The notes under the pieces: model-generated
Told to the model about the DNA's origin: nothing
The model's database searches: none
The model's input: only the letters and a program-made list of their open reading frames with translations
Assembly: GCA_966186595.1 (NCBI GenBank)
Contig: CBIFWO010000001.1
Span: 59,009-123,008, forward strand
DNA length: 64,000 nucleotides
Reading direction: 5' to 3'
Source of the DNA: JALRBM01 sp966186595
GTDB taxonomy: Bacteria; Patescibacteriota; Saccharimonadia; Saccharimonadales; Saccharimonadaceae
Shown here: piece by piece, positions 33,238-40,989 of the stretch
How positions within the stretch are numbered: position 1 is the first letter of the stretch
How the letters are laid out: each line of letters opens with the position of its first letter
Made by a program: the position numbers and the translations under genes

Positions 33238-33627
33238 TCACTGGTTCTGCAGGGCCTCCTCCATCATCTTCTGTGCCTCGCCGACAACGCCGACCATCGT
33301 GGCCAGGGGCAGGCTGCCCAGGAAGTCGAGGAAGTCCGCTGCGGTAACCGGGTGAACGGGCACCCCACCCAGGTGGGTGCTGATCTCGTCTGCGATCTGC
33401 GCCCATGTGTCGAGGGTCAGTACGTGCCTCGACCTCAGCTTGAGGTCCTGCTCTTCGGTGAACTCTGCGTAGAGTTCACCGTCGCTCAGGTTCAGCTTCT
33501 GTCGGATGGTGGGCACCATCGCTCGGCACTGGTCGCTGCTCAGCCTGCCGCCAAACGGCCGGAGAATAGCATCTCCGCTGCTCGGCTGGATGAAGAGCTG
33601 TGCGCGCGTGATCTTGGTGATCGTCAT
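33238..33627 (-). CDS. Island D: GC-rich 129-aa protein of unknown function
   Basis: This unassigned soluble protein begins MTITKITRAQLFIQPSSGDA. It has no membrane segment, a charged middle (EFTEEQDLKLRSRHVLTLDT) and a helical C-terminus ending MMEEALQNQ. I start at 33627; the site before it (AGAGAGAG) is weak. Upstream in-frame ATG codons fall within the leader hairpin. Codons are strongly GC-ending. Promoter, leader inverted repeat, gene and hairpin make a complete cassette between the stress operon and dnaE. Confidence 0.68.
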   Translation of the reverse strand: MTITKITRAQLFIQPSSGDAILRPFGGRLSSDQCRAMVPTIRQKLNLSDGELYAEFTEEQDLKLRSRHVLTLDTWAQIADEISTHLGGVPVHPVTAADFLDFLGSLPLATMVGVVGEAQKMMEEALQNQ

Positions 33628-33646
33628 GGTGACATCTCTCTCTGTG

Positions 33647-33697
33647 GTTGAACGGACCTTTATACATGACCACTTCCCGTCTAAAGGTCCGTTCAAC
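33647..33697 (-). promoter_or_regulatory. Perfect 15-bp inverted repeat in the island D leader
   Basis: GTTGAACGGACCTTT (33647-33661) and AAAGGTCCGTTCAAC (33683-33697) are exact inverse copies around a 21-base loop. They lie between the promoter start (near 33734) and the ATG at 33627, so the mRNA can fold into a strong leader hairpin ending about 20 bases before the start codon. It could equally be a protein-binding operator or a remnant of an insertion. Confidence 0.75.
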
Positions 33698-33740
33698 TTC
33701 CTGCTCTGTCAATATACTAGGCATACACCTGTATAAGTAG

Positions 33741-33769
33741 ATTATATCACATTAATCTAATTAAGTCAA
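33741..33769 (-). promoter_or_regulatory. Consensus sigma70 promoter of island D
   Basis: On the minus strand TTGACT (33764-33769) and a perfect TATAAT (33741-33746) are 17 bases apart with TGA before the -10. It is among the best promoters in the window. Confidence 0.8.
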
Positions 33770-33832
33770 TGTTTTGTTAGTAGGATTTACTACAGACAAC
33801 CCCTACTATGTTTTGTATACTAGAAAATAGTT

Positions 33833-36800
33833 ATGGGGGTACAAGTAGAGAGCGAGGCTGCTAAAACGATGCAGCTTCAACCGTCGGATTATGTGCATTT
33901 GCATAATCATACGCATCACAGTCTTTTGGACGGGTTAAGTAAAATTCCCGATTTAATTAGACGCGTGAAAGAACTCGGCATGGAGGCGGTGGCGATGACC
34001 GATCACGGTACTATGTCAGGTACGGTTGAGTTCTACAAAGAGGCCAAGGATGCTGGCATCAAACCACTTATTGGAATGGAGGCATACGTTGCCGCGAGGT
34101 CAAGGCATGATAGGGATCCGCAGAAGGATAAAGCGCGATATCATTTGATTTTGCTCGCCATGAATGAGACGGGCTATAAAAATCTGATGATGCTTTCCAG
34201 TCGGGCGAACCTTGAGGGAATGTATTATAAACCCCGTATTGATCACGAGCTACTCGAGGAGTTTAACGAAGGTATTATTGCACTTTCGGCCTGTGCTAGC
34301 GGTGAGATCGGCGAAAATTTGCGTGTTGATAATTACGAAGAGGCGAAGAAGATCGCAACGTGGTACAAGTCGGTTTTTGGTGATCGTTACTATCTGGAAT
34401 TACAAGATCATGGTCATCCCGACGCACCTGCGCAGTGGGATGTTCAGGTTGGTATTAATAAGCATCTAGAGCGATTGTCGGAGGAGCTCGATATCCCTTG
34501 TGTTGTAACGAGCGACGGGCATTACTTGACACATGATGATCAGGATGCGCATGAAATTCTTCTTTGTGTGGGAACGGGCTCATTTCTTTCTGACGAGAAA
34601 CGAATGAGCCTCAAGGACTTTGAACTTCATGTCACTGATCCGGCGGAAATTATTGGACGATGGAACAAAACCCATCCCGAGGCCGTTGCTAACACAAAAG
34701 CAATTGCTGATCGCTGCAATGTCGAGCTTGATCTTGGCAAAATCTTGATTCCGAAATTCCCCGTGCCTGAGGGTGAGACAGAAAAAAGTTATTTGGATAG
34801 GCTGGTCTATCAGGGGCTAGCCGCGCGTTATAACGGTAAGACACCGGATGAGGTTTTGGAGCTATCTCCCAATCAGATTCGTCCAACCTTATCACAGGAA
34901 GTGATTGATCGTTTGGATATGGAGCTGGATGTTCTAGAAAGGATGGGCTATAACGGGTACTTTCTGATTGTGCAGGATTTTATTAACTGGGGCAAGTCGC
35001 AGGGAATTATTTTTGGCCCGGGTCGTGGGAGTGCGGCGGGATCGATTATCGCATATGCACTCAACATCACTGATCTCGACCCATTAAAATACGACCTCCT
35101 GTTCGAGCGATTTCTGAATCCTGATCGTATTAGCATGCCCGACATCGACATTGATATTCAGGACACCCGTCGTGACGAGGTAATTAAGTATTGTGCCGAT
35201 AAATATGGTGAGTCGCGTGTGGCGAATATCGTGACGTTTGGAAAGATGGCTGCACGTGCGGCGGTGCGTGATGTGGCGCGCGTTCTTCAGGTACCGTATG
35301 CCGAGGCTGATCGCCTCAGTAAAATGATTCCGCCACCGGTACAGGGCCGTCATATTCCTCTCAAAGTGAGCGTTGAAAATGACGCTGATCTAAAAAAAGA
35401 GTACGAGTCAAACCCGACTGCTAAACAGGTCTTTGATTATGCAATCCGCTTAGAGGGAACAATCCGTTCGCATGGCGTACATGCGGCGGGCGTGGTGATT
35501 GCACCAGACGATATCGTGAAGTATGCGCCTCTTGAAATGGCACAAAAGGGCGTTGTCTCAACTCAATATCCGATGGGACCGGTCGAAGAGCTTGGGCTGC
35601 TCAAGATGGACTTTCTTGGTCTCTCCAACCTGACGATCATTAATAATGCCCTCCGTATTATCAAGAAGGTATACAAGATTGAAGTCGATCTCTCCACATT
35701 GCCGCTTGATGATGCCAAGACATATGAGCTTTTCCAGCGCGGCGATACGACGGGTGTGTTTCAGCTGGAATCGGCGGGCATGAAACGCTACCTTCGCGAG
35801 TTGAAGCCGACTGTCTTCGAGGATATCATCGCGATGGTCGCGCTCTATCGTCCAGGTCCGATGCAGTTTATCGATAGCTTTATTCGACGAAAACATGGCC
35901 AAGAGGAGATCACATATCTTCATAAAGGCATGGAAAACTCTCTGAAAAACACCTATGGAATCCTAGTTTATCAGGAACAATTCATGCAGATTTCGAAGGA
36001 ATGGTGTGGCTTTACCGGTGGGCAAGCTGACACGCTGCGAAAGGCAGTGGGTAAGAAGAAAATCGACCTCATGCAAAAGGTAAAGCCGGAGTTCGTTGAA
36101 GGCGCAGTCGAGGTAGGTGGCGCAACGACCAAGATTGCCGAGACGTTTTGGGACCAGCTAGAAGAATTTGCTAACTACTGTTTTAATAAGTCACACGCAG
36201 CATGTTATGGGTTGATTTCGTACTGGACTGCCTATCTGAAAGCGCACTATCCGGATGCGTTTATGGCAGCACTCATGACGAGCGATCAGGATGATATTGA
36301 CCGTCTGGCGATTGAGATTACGGAATGTAAGCACATGGGGCTGAAAGTACTTGCGCCTGATGTGAATGAATCATATGTCGAGTTCGCTGTTGTGCCGAAC
36401 GAGAATACGATTCGTTTTGGGATGGCGGCCATCAAGGGTGTTGGTGTTGGTGCTGTAGAGGAAGTGCTTCGTGCTCGCGAAGAAGGCAAGTTCACGAGTG
36501 TTGAGGATTTTGCTAAGCGTGTTTCAACCAGCAAGTTTAACAAGAAAGCATGGGAATCATTGATCAAGTCAGGAGGATTCGATGCGATGGGTGATCGATC
36601 TGACCTATTATTTAACCTAGAAACGATTCAGGCATACGCAAGTAAAGTCCAGAAAGAGGCGCTGAGTGGCCAGACCGATTTGTTTGGAGGGATGTCCGAT
36701 ATGGCAAGTATTCAGCCAACGATTAGCCTCCAGACGGCGCCCGTGAAGCATACGCCGAAGGAACGATTGACATGGGAGCGTGAGCTTTTGGGGCTTTATA

Positions 36801-37537
36801 TTAGTGCCCATCCTCTCGATAATTATGATGCGTATTTCGAGGAACAGACAATTCCACTTGCACGAATGACCCCTGAAATTGATGGCAAAAAGGCGACAAT
36901 CGGTGGATTGGTGAGCACGGTTCGTACGATTGTCACCAAATCCGGAACGAAGATGGCGTTCGTAGGTCTGGAGGACAAGACAGGTGAAGGAGAGATCATC
37001 GTCTTTCCAAATCTGTATGAGGAAGTGGGAGCAAAACTTGTCCAGGATGCAGTGATCAGAGCATCTGGCAAGGTGAGTGCCAGGGATCGCGATGGCAATC
37101 TGGGCAGTGACGCAAAGATGATTGCCGACGAAATTGTCCTGGTTTCCGAAACAGAACTGCGTGATTATGAGTCGACCGGACGAAAAATGGAAGCGCCTAA
37201 GGCAAGCAGTAAAGTCAGAGCGACGCGTGTCGCCGGAAAAACGCCAGCCAAAACAATCAGTTCTACGGCTTCTTCTGATGCGCCAAGACCAAAACCACTG
37301 ATGGATATTCCTCCAGTGAAAAAACTTTTTGTCCATGTAAAAGATCCGGAGGATCATACGGTGCTTGTTGATCTAAAGAAAATATGTAGCGAGTATAACG
37401 GTAATACGGATATTGTGTTAGTGTTGGGAGCGGAAAAGAAATCCGCGATCAAGCTACCATTCCGTGTTGATGGAAGTGATGCACTGATGGGAGCGCTAGT
37501 GAAGCTCCTCGGTGAGGATGCCGTCGTCCTAAAATGA
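33833..37537 (+). CDS. dnaE: DNA polymerase III subunit alpha
   Basis: This replicative polymerase subunit has 1234 aa. The N-terminal PHP domain has its metal-binding residues (HLHNHTHHSLLDGL near 22-35, MTDHGTMSG near 55-63), so a PHP exonuclease role is possible. The polymerase core shows FGPGRGSAAGS near 397-407, PDIDIDIQDTRRDEVI near 437-452 with two catalytic Asp, and HGVHAAGVVIAPDD near 546. A helix-hairpin-helix and an OB fold (ATIGGLVSTVRTIVTKSGTKMAFVGLED) follow. A TATACT box ends 11 bases before the first ATG, so the leader is very short. The next in-frame Met (residue 13) is an alternative start. Confidence 0.96.
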   Translation: MGVQVESEAAKTMQLQPSDYVHLHNHTHHSLLDGLSKIPDLIRRVKELGMEAVAMTDHGTMSGTVEFYKEAKDAGIKPLIGMEAYVAARSRHDRDPQKDKARYHLILLAMNETGYKNLMMLSSRANLEGMYYKPRIDHELLEEFNEGIIALSACASGEIGENLRVDNYEEAKKIATWYKSVFGDRYYLELQDHGHPDAPAQWDVQVGINKHLERLSEELDIPCVVTSDGHYLTHDDQDAHEILLCVGTGSFLSDEKRMSLKDFELHVTDPAEIIGRWNKTHPEAVANTKAIADRCNVELDLGKILIPKFPVPEGETEKSYLDRLVYQGLAARYNGKTPDEVLELSPNQIRPTLSQEVIDRLDMELDVLERMGYNGYFLIVQDFINWGKSQGIIFGPGRGSAAGSIIAYALNITDLDPLKYDLLFERFLNPDRISMPDIDIDIQDTRRDEVIKYCADKYGESRVANIVTFGKMAARAAVRDVARVLQVPYAEADRLSKMIPPPVQGRHIPLKVSVENDADLKKEYESNPTAKQVFDYAIRLEGTIRSHGVHAAGVVIAPDDIVKYAPLEMAQKGVVSTQYPMGPVEELGLLKMDFLGLSNLTIINNALRIIKKVYKIEVDLSTLPLDDAKTYELFQRGDTTGVFQLESAGMKRYLRELKPTVFEDIIAMVALYRPGPMQFIDSFIRRKHGQEEITYLHKGMENSLKNTYGILVYQEQFMQISKEWCGFTGGQADTLRKAVGKKKIDLMQKVKPEFVEGAVEVGGATTKIAETFWDQLEEFANYCFNKSHAACYGLISYWTAYLKAHYPDAFMAALMTSDQDDIDRLAIEITECKHMGLKVLAPDVNESYVEFAVVPNENTIRFGMAAIKGVGVGAVEEVLRAREEGKFTSVEDFAKRVSTSKFNKKAWESLIKSGGFDAMGDRSDLLFNLETIQAYASKVQKEALSGQTDLFGGMSDMASIQPTISLQTAPVKHTPKERLTWERELLGLYISAHPLDNYDAYFEEQTIPLARMTPEIDGKKATIGGLVSTVRTIVTKSGTKMAFVGLEDKTGEGEIIVFPNLYEEVGAKLVQDAVIRASGKVSARDRDGNLGSDAKMIADEIVLVSETELRDYESTGRKMEAPKASSKVRATRVAGKTPAKTISSTASSDAPRPKPLMDIPPVKKLFVHVKDPEDHTVLVDLKKICSEYNGNTDIVLVLGAEKKSAIKLPFRVDGSDALMGALVKLLGEDAVVLK

Positions 37538-37539
37538 CA

Positions 37540-37567
37540 TTGACTTTTTTGGTAAAATATGTATAAA
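37540..37567 (+). promoter_or_regulatory. Promoter of island E
   Basis: TTGACT (37540-37545) and TATAAA (37562-37567) are 16 bases apart and start directly after the dnaE stop. AAATATGTATAAATAT resembles the AAATATGTTASAATATT motif of the island B and C promoters. Confidence 0.7.
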
Positions 37568-37612
37568 TATAACAATCACACCTCTGAGTGTGCGAAGAGA
37601 TGGGGTAGTGCA

Positions 37613-37945
37613 ATGGCCGTTCCCGTAACGCAGCTCCCGGACGACGCTCAGCCTGTCGTGGCCAACACGGTCACGCTGAGCGACAACCCGGGTGAGGTGA
37701 TCGAGATCGTGACCGCGTCCGGTTCCAAGTACTGGATCGTGCCGCTGGCCTCGCGGACGAAGTTCGTCCGCAACAGAGTCGCCTGCGTCCGCGGCCTGTC
37801 GATCACCACCACGAGCAAGACGGTGGACCGGTTCACGGTCTCGCCGTCGCAGATCGAGGCGGTGGACGTCATCCGGACCCGCGAGCCCTGGCGCTTCGGC
37901 GACAAGGGCAGCACCAGCAACGTGCGGTCGATCCGGATCCTCTAG
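37613..37945 (+). CDS. Island E: GC-rich 110-aa protein of unknown function
   Basis: This unassigned soluble protein begins MAVPVTQLPDDAQPVVANTV. By my count only about seven of its 110 codons end in A or T, which is far from dnaE just upstream. It is beta-rich in look, with SGSKYWIVPLASRTKF near 35-50 and a basic C-terminus ending NVRSIRIL. It has no membrane segment or signal peptide. I start at 37613 with AGAGATGGGG upstream. The longer in-frame start at 37559 overlaps the -10 box. Confidence 0.72.
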   Translation: MAVPVTQLPDDAQPVVANTVTLSDNPGEVIEIVTASGSKYWIVPLASRTKFVRNRVACVRGLSITTTSKTVDRFTVSPSQIEAVDVIRTREPWRFGDKGSTSNVRSIRIL

Positions 37946-37953
37946 GACCTGAT

Positions 37954-37988
37954 GGTCCGCCGGGCGACGCGCAGTCGCCTGGCGGACC
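37954..37988. terminator. GC-rich stem-loop closing island E
   Basis: GGTCCGCCGGGCGAC (37954-37968) pairs with GTCGCCTGGCGGACC (37974-37988), with 14 Watson-Crick pairs and one G-U around a five-base loop. It begins nine bases past the stop. No U tract follows. Confidence 0.78.
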
Positions 37989-38058
37989 ACACCGTCCCGT
38001 CTCTTCAGGTAGTTCCATAGATGTATGTGCTATGCTGACGAGCTGGAAACAGCGAAAA

Positions 38059-38550
38059 CTAACGAGCAGAATCTAAAGCATAAAGTGCGATACCCGTGGC
38101 TACGCTGACATTGAACGATTCTTTTTGTCCTTTCATTGGTATTTCAAGTAGGTCATCACATTCATGACGCAGCTCGGGTGGAATACCGTGCACTTCTTCT
38201 CCGAGCAGCAGGGCGATCTTTGCTGGAGGCTGATAAGTCGAAATTTTTACCGATCGTTCATCCTGTTCCAGGCCAACGATATGATAACCACGGTCTCGTA
38301 AGGTCTCTAAACCAGGATTTTCTTGATATTCAAACGGCACCATCAGTTCAGCACCGAGTGCCGTTTTATGAATTTGCCCAGTTAGTTTCTTGGCAATGTG
38401 AGGAAGTCTAGGATCATTGACAGTTTTTGGAAATGGGGTGTAACCGCTAAGAATTAGTTTTTGAACGCCAAAACCTTCACAAGTTCGAAAAATCGCCCCG
38501 ACGTTATGAGTGGATCGAATATTGTAGGCGATGACGATAATTTCGCGCAT
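38059..38550 (-). CDS. SPOUT-family RNA methyltransferase (SpoU/TrmH type)
   Basis: This 163 aa protein is a SPOUT methyltransferase that would 2'-O-methylate tRNA or rRNA with S-adenosylmethionine. Motif 1 is seen in NIRSTHNVGAIFRTCEGFG (about residues 10-28), motif 2 in IALLLGEEVHGIPPE near 112-126, and motif 3 in IPMKGQKESFNVSVATGIALY near 137-157. It lacks an N-terminal substrate-binding domain, so it is a minimal TrmL/TrmH-like form. A TATACT box on the minus strand ends nine bases before the ATG. Confidence 0.88.
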   Translation of the reverse strand: MREIIVIAYNIRSTHNVGAIFRTCEGFGVQKLILSGYTPFPKTVNDPRLPHIAKKLTGQIHKTALGAELMVPFEYQENPGLETLRDRGYHIVGLEQDERSVKISTYQPPAKIALLLGEEVHGIPPELRHECDDLLEIPMKGQKESFNVSVATGIALYALDSAR

Positions 38551-38606
38551 GTAGCACTTAGTATACCACTATAAAACGCTCACGTTTTCTGCTAGGATAG
38601 AAGGCA

Positions 38607-40229
38607 ATGGATGAAGATAAGGTACAGCAGCGAAGACGCGATCAGGATGAACAGTCAACCCAGCAACGCGCGGCTATCCTTGGACTGCAATATGTCAACA
38701 CGCGTGAGCTCGAAAAGACACTGCCGCTCGTTCCGGATGTTATCAAGGTGCAGGATATGTACAAGGGACATATCGTTCCTCTTGCAGCGGGAAGTGACGA
38801 GCAGGCACATACATTTGGAGTGACCAGTCAGACGCCTCAATCGTTGATCCAGAAGATGCGAACTGAATTTAATGAGCGTGGTGATGCTGTTCAGTTTGTT
38901 CTGATTAGTGACAGTGGATTCCGGGCATTCATGCGCCGTTACGATCCACCAAAAGAGATTATTTATGATGACATCGAAATTGCCAAAGAGGGTGACAGTG
39001 ATACACTTTCGCAAGTGAGCCAGACGCTCAATTCAGTTGGCAGCGAGCAGGTTTTTGATTATCTGATTGATCAGGCGGACAAGTTAGGAGCCAGTGACAT
39101 CCATGTCGAAAATGAGCGAGCGGATATTCGTATCCGTATGCGAATCGACGGTGCCCTACATCCTGTGGCGAACCTAGAAAAAGATCGTTATCGTATTATC
39201 ATGGGCGAGCTGGCGTCGCGGGCAAATATCTCGACTGCGGCTACCGAGGCACAGTCTGGTCATATGCAAAAGGATGTTGTTCGTGACGGCAAGACGCACC
39301 TGTTGAACCTGCGTGTCGAGACGGTTCCAACAATGTATGGCCAGGATGCGGTACTTCGTCTTTTCAATTTTGATGAGAGTCTGTTGAATCTCGATCTCCT
39401 CGGTATTCCAGAGGCCCAGCGCAAAGAAATCGATGAGATTATCAGTCATCCTCGCGGTATGGTACTGATGGTCGGGCCGACTGGATCAGGTAAGTCAACA
39501 ACACTTTACAGCATGCTCAATGCCCTCAATACGGTGGATCGCAAATTGATCACACTTGAGGACCCGATTGAGTACGGACTGAGTGGCATTTCCCAGATAC
39601 CGATCAATACGACTGGTGGACAGAGTTTTGCCGATGGTCTTCGAAGTGTGCTACGTCTGGATCCGGATGTTGTGATGGTAGGGGAAATTCGCGACCAGGA
39701 TACGGCACGAACGGCCATCCAGGCATCTATTACTGGCCACCTGGTGCTTTCGAGCTTCCATGCCAATTCGACAAGTGCAGCATTTAGTCGCATGATTGAC
39801 CTTATTGGAGTGAACCCAATCTTTAGCTCGGCTATTCGTATGCTGATTGCCCAGCGACTCGTCCGCCGGCTTCACGATGAAACAAAGGAAGAGTACGAAC
39901 CGGACGAGGCGACTCGAAAGTATGTCCGTGAGGTCCTCGAGGATCTACCGGAAGATATCGAAAAGCCTAATTTGGATAATTTCAAACTCTGGAAACCTGT
40001 ACCGAGCGATGATATTCCGTTTGGATACAAAGGTCGTGTTGTCATCATGGAACAGATGATTGTTACTGAGGATATACAAAAGTTCATTCGGGGTGATGCG
40101 GAGGAAATTCACACCGAGGCAATCGAGGCTTCGGCTAAAAAAGGTGGTATGGTGACATTGATGCAAGCCGGTGTACTGGCGGCGCTTCGAGGTGATACAA
40201 CACTCGAAGAGATAAATCGCGTCATCTAG
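38607..40229 (+). CDS. Type IV pilus assembly ATPase (PilB/GspE family)
   Basis: This 540 aa secretion ATPase powers pilus extension. Residues 1-140 form the N-terminal domain. The ATPase has GPTGSGKSTTLYSML near 290-304 (Walker A), the Asp box around LEDPIEY, Walker B DPDVVMVGEIRDQDTA near 352-367, and the His box GHLVLSSFHANS. The four-Cys zinc motif usual after LIAQRLVRRL is missing and replaced by an acidic stretch (DETKEEYEPDEATR). Type IV pili support DNA uptake and host attachment in Saccharibacteria. The -10-like TAGGAT is eight bases before the ATG. Confidence 0.9.
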   Translation: MDEDKVQQRRRDQDEQSTQQRAAILGLQYVNTRELEKTLPLVPDVIKVQDMYKGHIVPLAAGSDEQAHTFGVTSQTPQSLIQKMRTEFNERGDAVQFVLISDSGFRAFMRRYDPPKEIIYDDIEIAKEGDSDTLSQVSQTLNSVGSEQVFDYLIDQADKLGASDIHVENERADIRIRMRIDGALHPVANLEKDRYRIIMGELASRANISTAATEAQSGHMQKDVVRDGKTHLLNLRVETVPTMYGQDAVLRLFNFDESLLNLDLLGIPEAQRKEIDEIISHPRGMVLMVGPTGSGKSTTLYSMLNALNTVDRKLITLEDPIEYGLSGISQIPINTTGGQSFADGLRSVLRLDPDVVMVGEIRDQDTARTAIQASITGHLVLSSFHANSTSAAFSRMIDLIGVNPIFSSAIRMLIAQRLVRRLHDETKEEYEPDEATRKYVREVLEDLPEDIEKPNLDNFKLWKPVPSDDIPFGYKGRVVIMEQMIVTEDIQKFIRGDAEEIHTEAIEASAKKGGMVTLMQAGVLAALRGDTTLEEINRVI

Positions 40230-40272
40230 TAGTATTGCGTTTACTCCGTTTTTACGGTATAAATACCTTACT

Positions 40273-40932
40273 ATGCGCCATAAGGTCATCGTCGGTGGTT
40301 TTGCGAGCAGCGAGCGTCAGATTAAACGTGTTGCCGAGGAGTTATCTGTTTATTATGACGAAGATGTCGATGGATTTAGCTTGCGCCAGGCTATGGATAG
40401 CCCCGTAAGGCTTGATCAACATTTGCGGGGGAGCACGGTAATTACACATTCTGCTGGTTTTGAGGCCATTAGGCATACAACGCCCTCAGAAATTATCGGT
40501 ATTACGCCACCCCTAGCAACACCTACCTGGCAGCTGATTGCCCGTGCTGCTTGGAGCGGGATTGAACTATTGTCGAAGCAGAGTAGACGACATGAGCTGT
40601 TCGATGCCGTGAACAGCTGTATACAGGAAAATGCTAAAGAGTTTATCGAGTATCCCTATGGACATCTTAAGCATCTAAGGCGAATTTCCCAATGTGATGC
40701 GTTTGACGTAGCTCTGGCAGCAAGTGAGGCAGGAATCGATACAAATATAGCATTTATGAATCATGACCGACTCTTCCCGCCAAATGAACTCAAAATTTTT
40801 AAGGCCAGAGTGATGGGATTGCGGGCGGTGGTGCTTTCAGGGGGTCATGAGGAATTTATGCTTCAGCCTGCCGGCACCATGGATGAATATCATAAAGCAA
40901 TAGAAGAGTTTGATCAGGCTGTCGCGAGCTAA
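40273..40932 (+). CDS. Alpha/beta hydrolase-like protein
   Basis: This 219 aa protein has features of a small alpha/beta hydrolase: VIVGGFASSE at the start, TVITHSAGFEAI near 55-66 as the nucleophile elbow (H-S-A-G), and SGGHEEFM near 194-201 as a candidate for the catalytic His. The elbow is not a full G-x-S-x-G. The substrate is unknown, and the enzyme call is by motif. Its promoter region (TATAAA, 40258-40263) sits nine bases before the ATG. Confidence 0.55.
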   Translation: MRHKVIVGGFASSERQIKRVAEELSVYYDEDVDGFSLRQAMDSPVRLDQHLRGSTVITHSAGFEAIRHTTPSEIIGITPPLATPTWQLIARAAWSGIELLSKQSRRHELFDAVNSCIQENAKEFIEYPYGHLKHLRRISQCDAFDVALAASEAGIDTNIAFMNHDRLFPPNELKIFKARVMGLRAVVLSGGHEEFMLQPAGTMDEYHKAIEEFDQAVAS

Positions 40933-40989
40933 CTCGAGGTGTACCCTTCGCATTTCGCGGAGCTAGCGTTAGAAGAAAAACGCGCAGAA

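Noticed and set aside
33476..33736. Alternative frames over island D on both strands
   Set aside because: They run through the leader inverted repeat and promoter, and their products have poor composition. The 129 aa frame has coherent codon bias up to its stop and hairpin.
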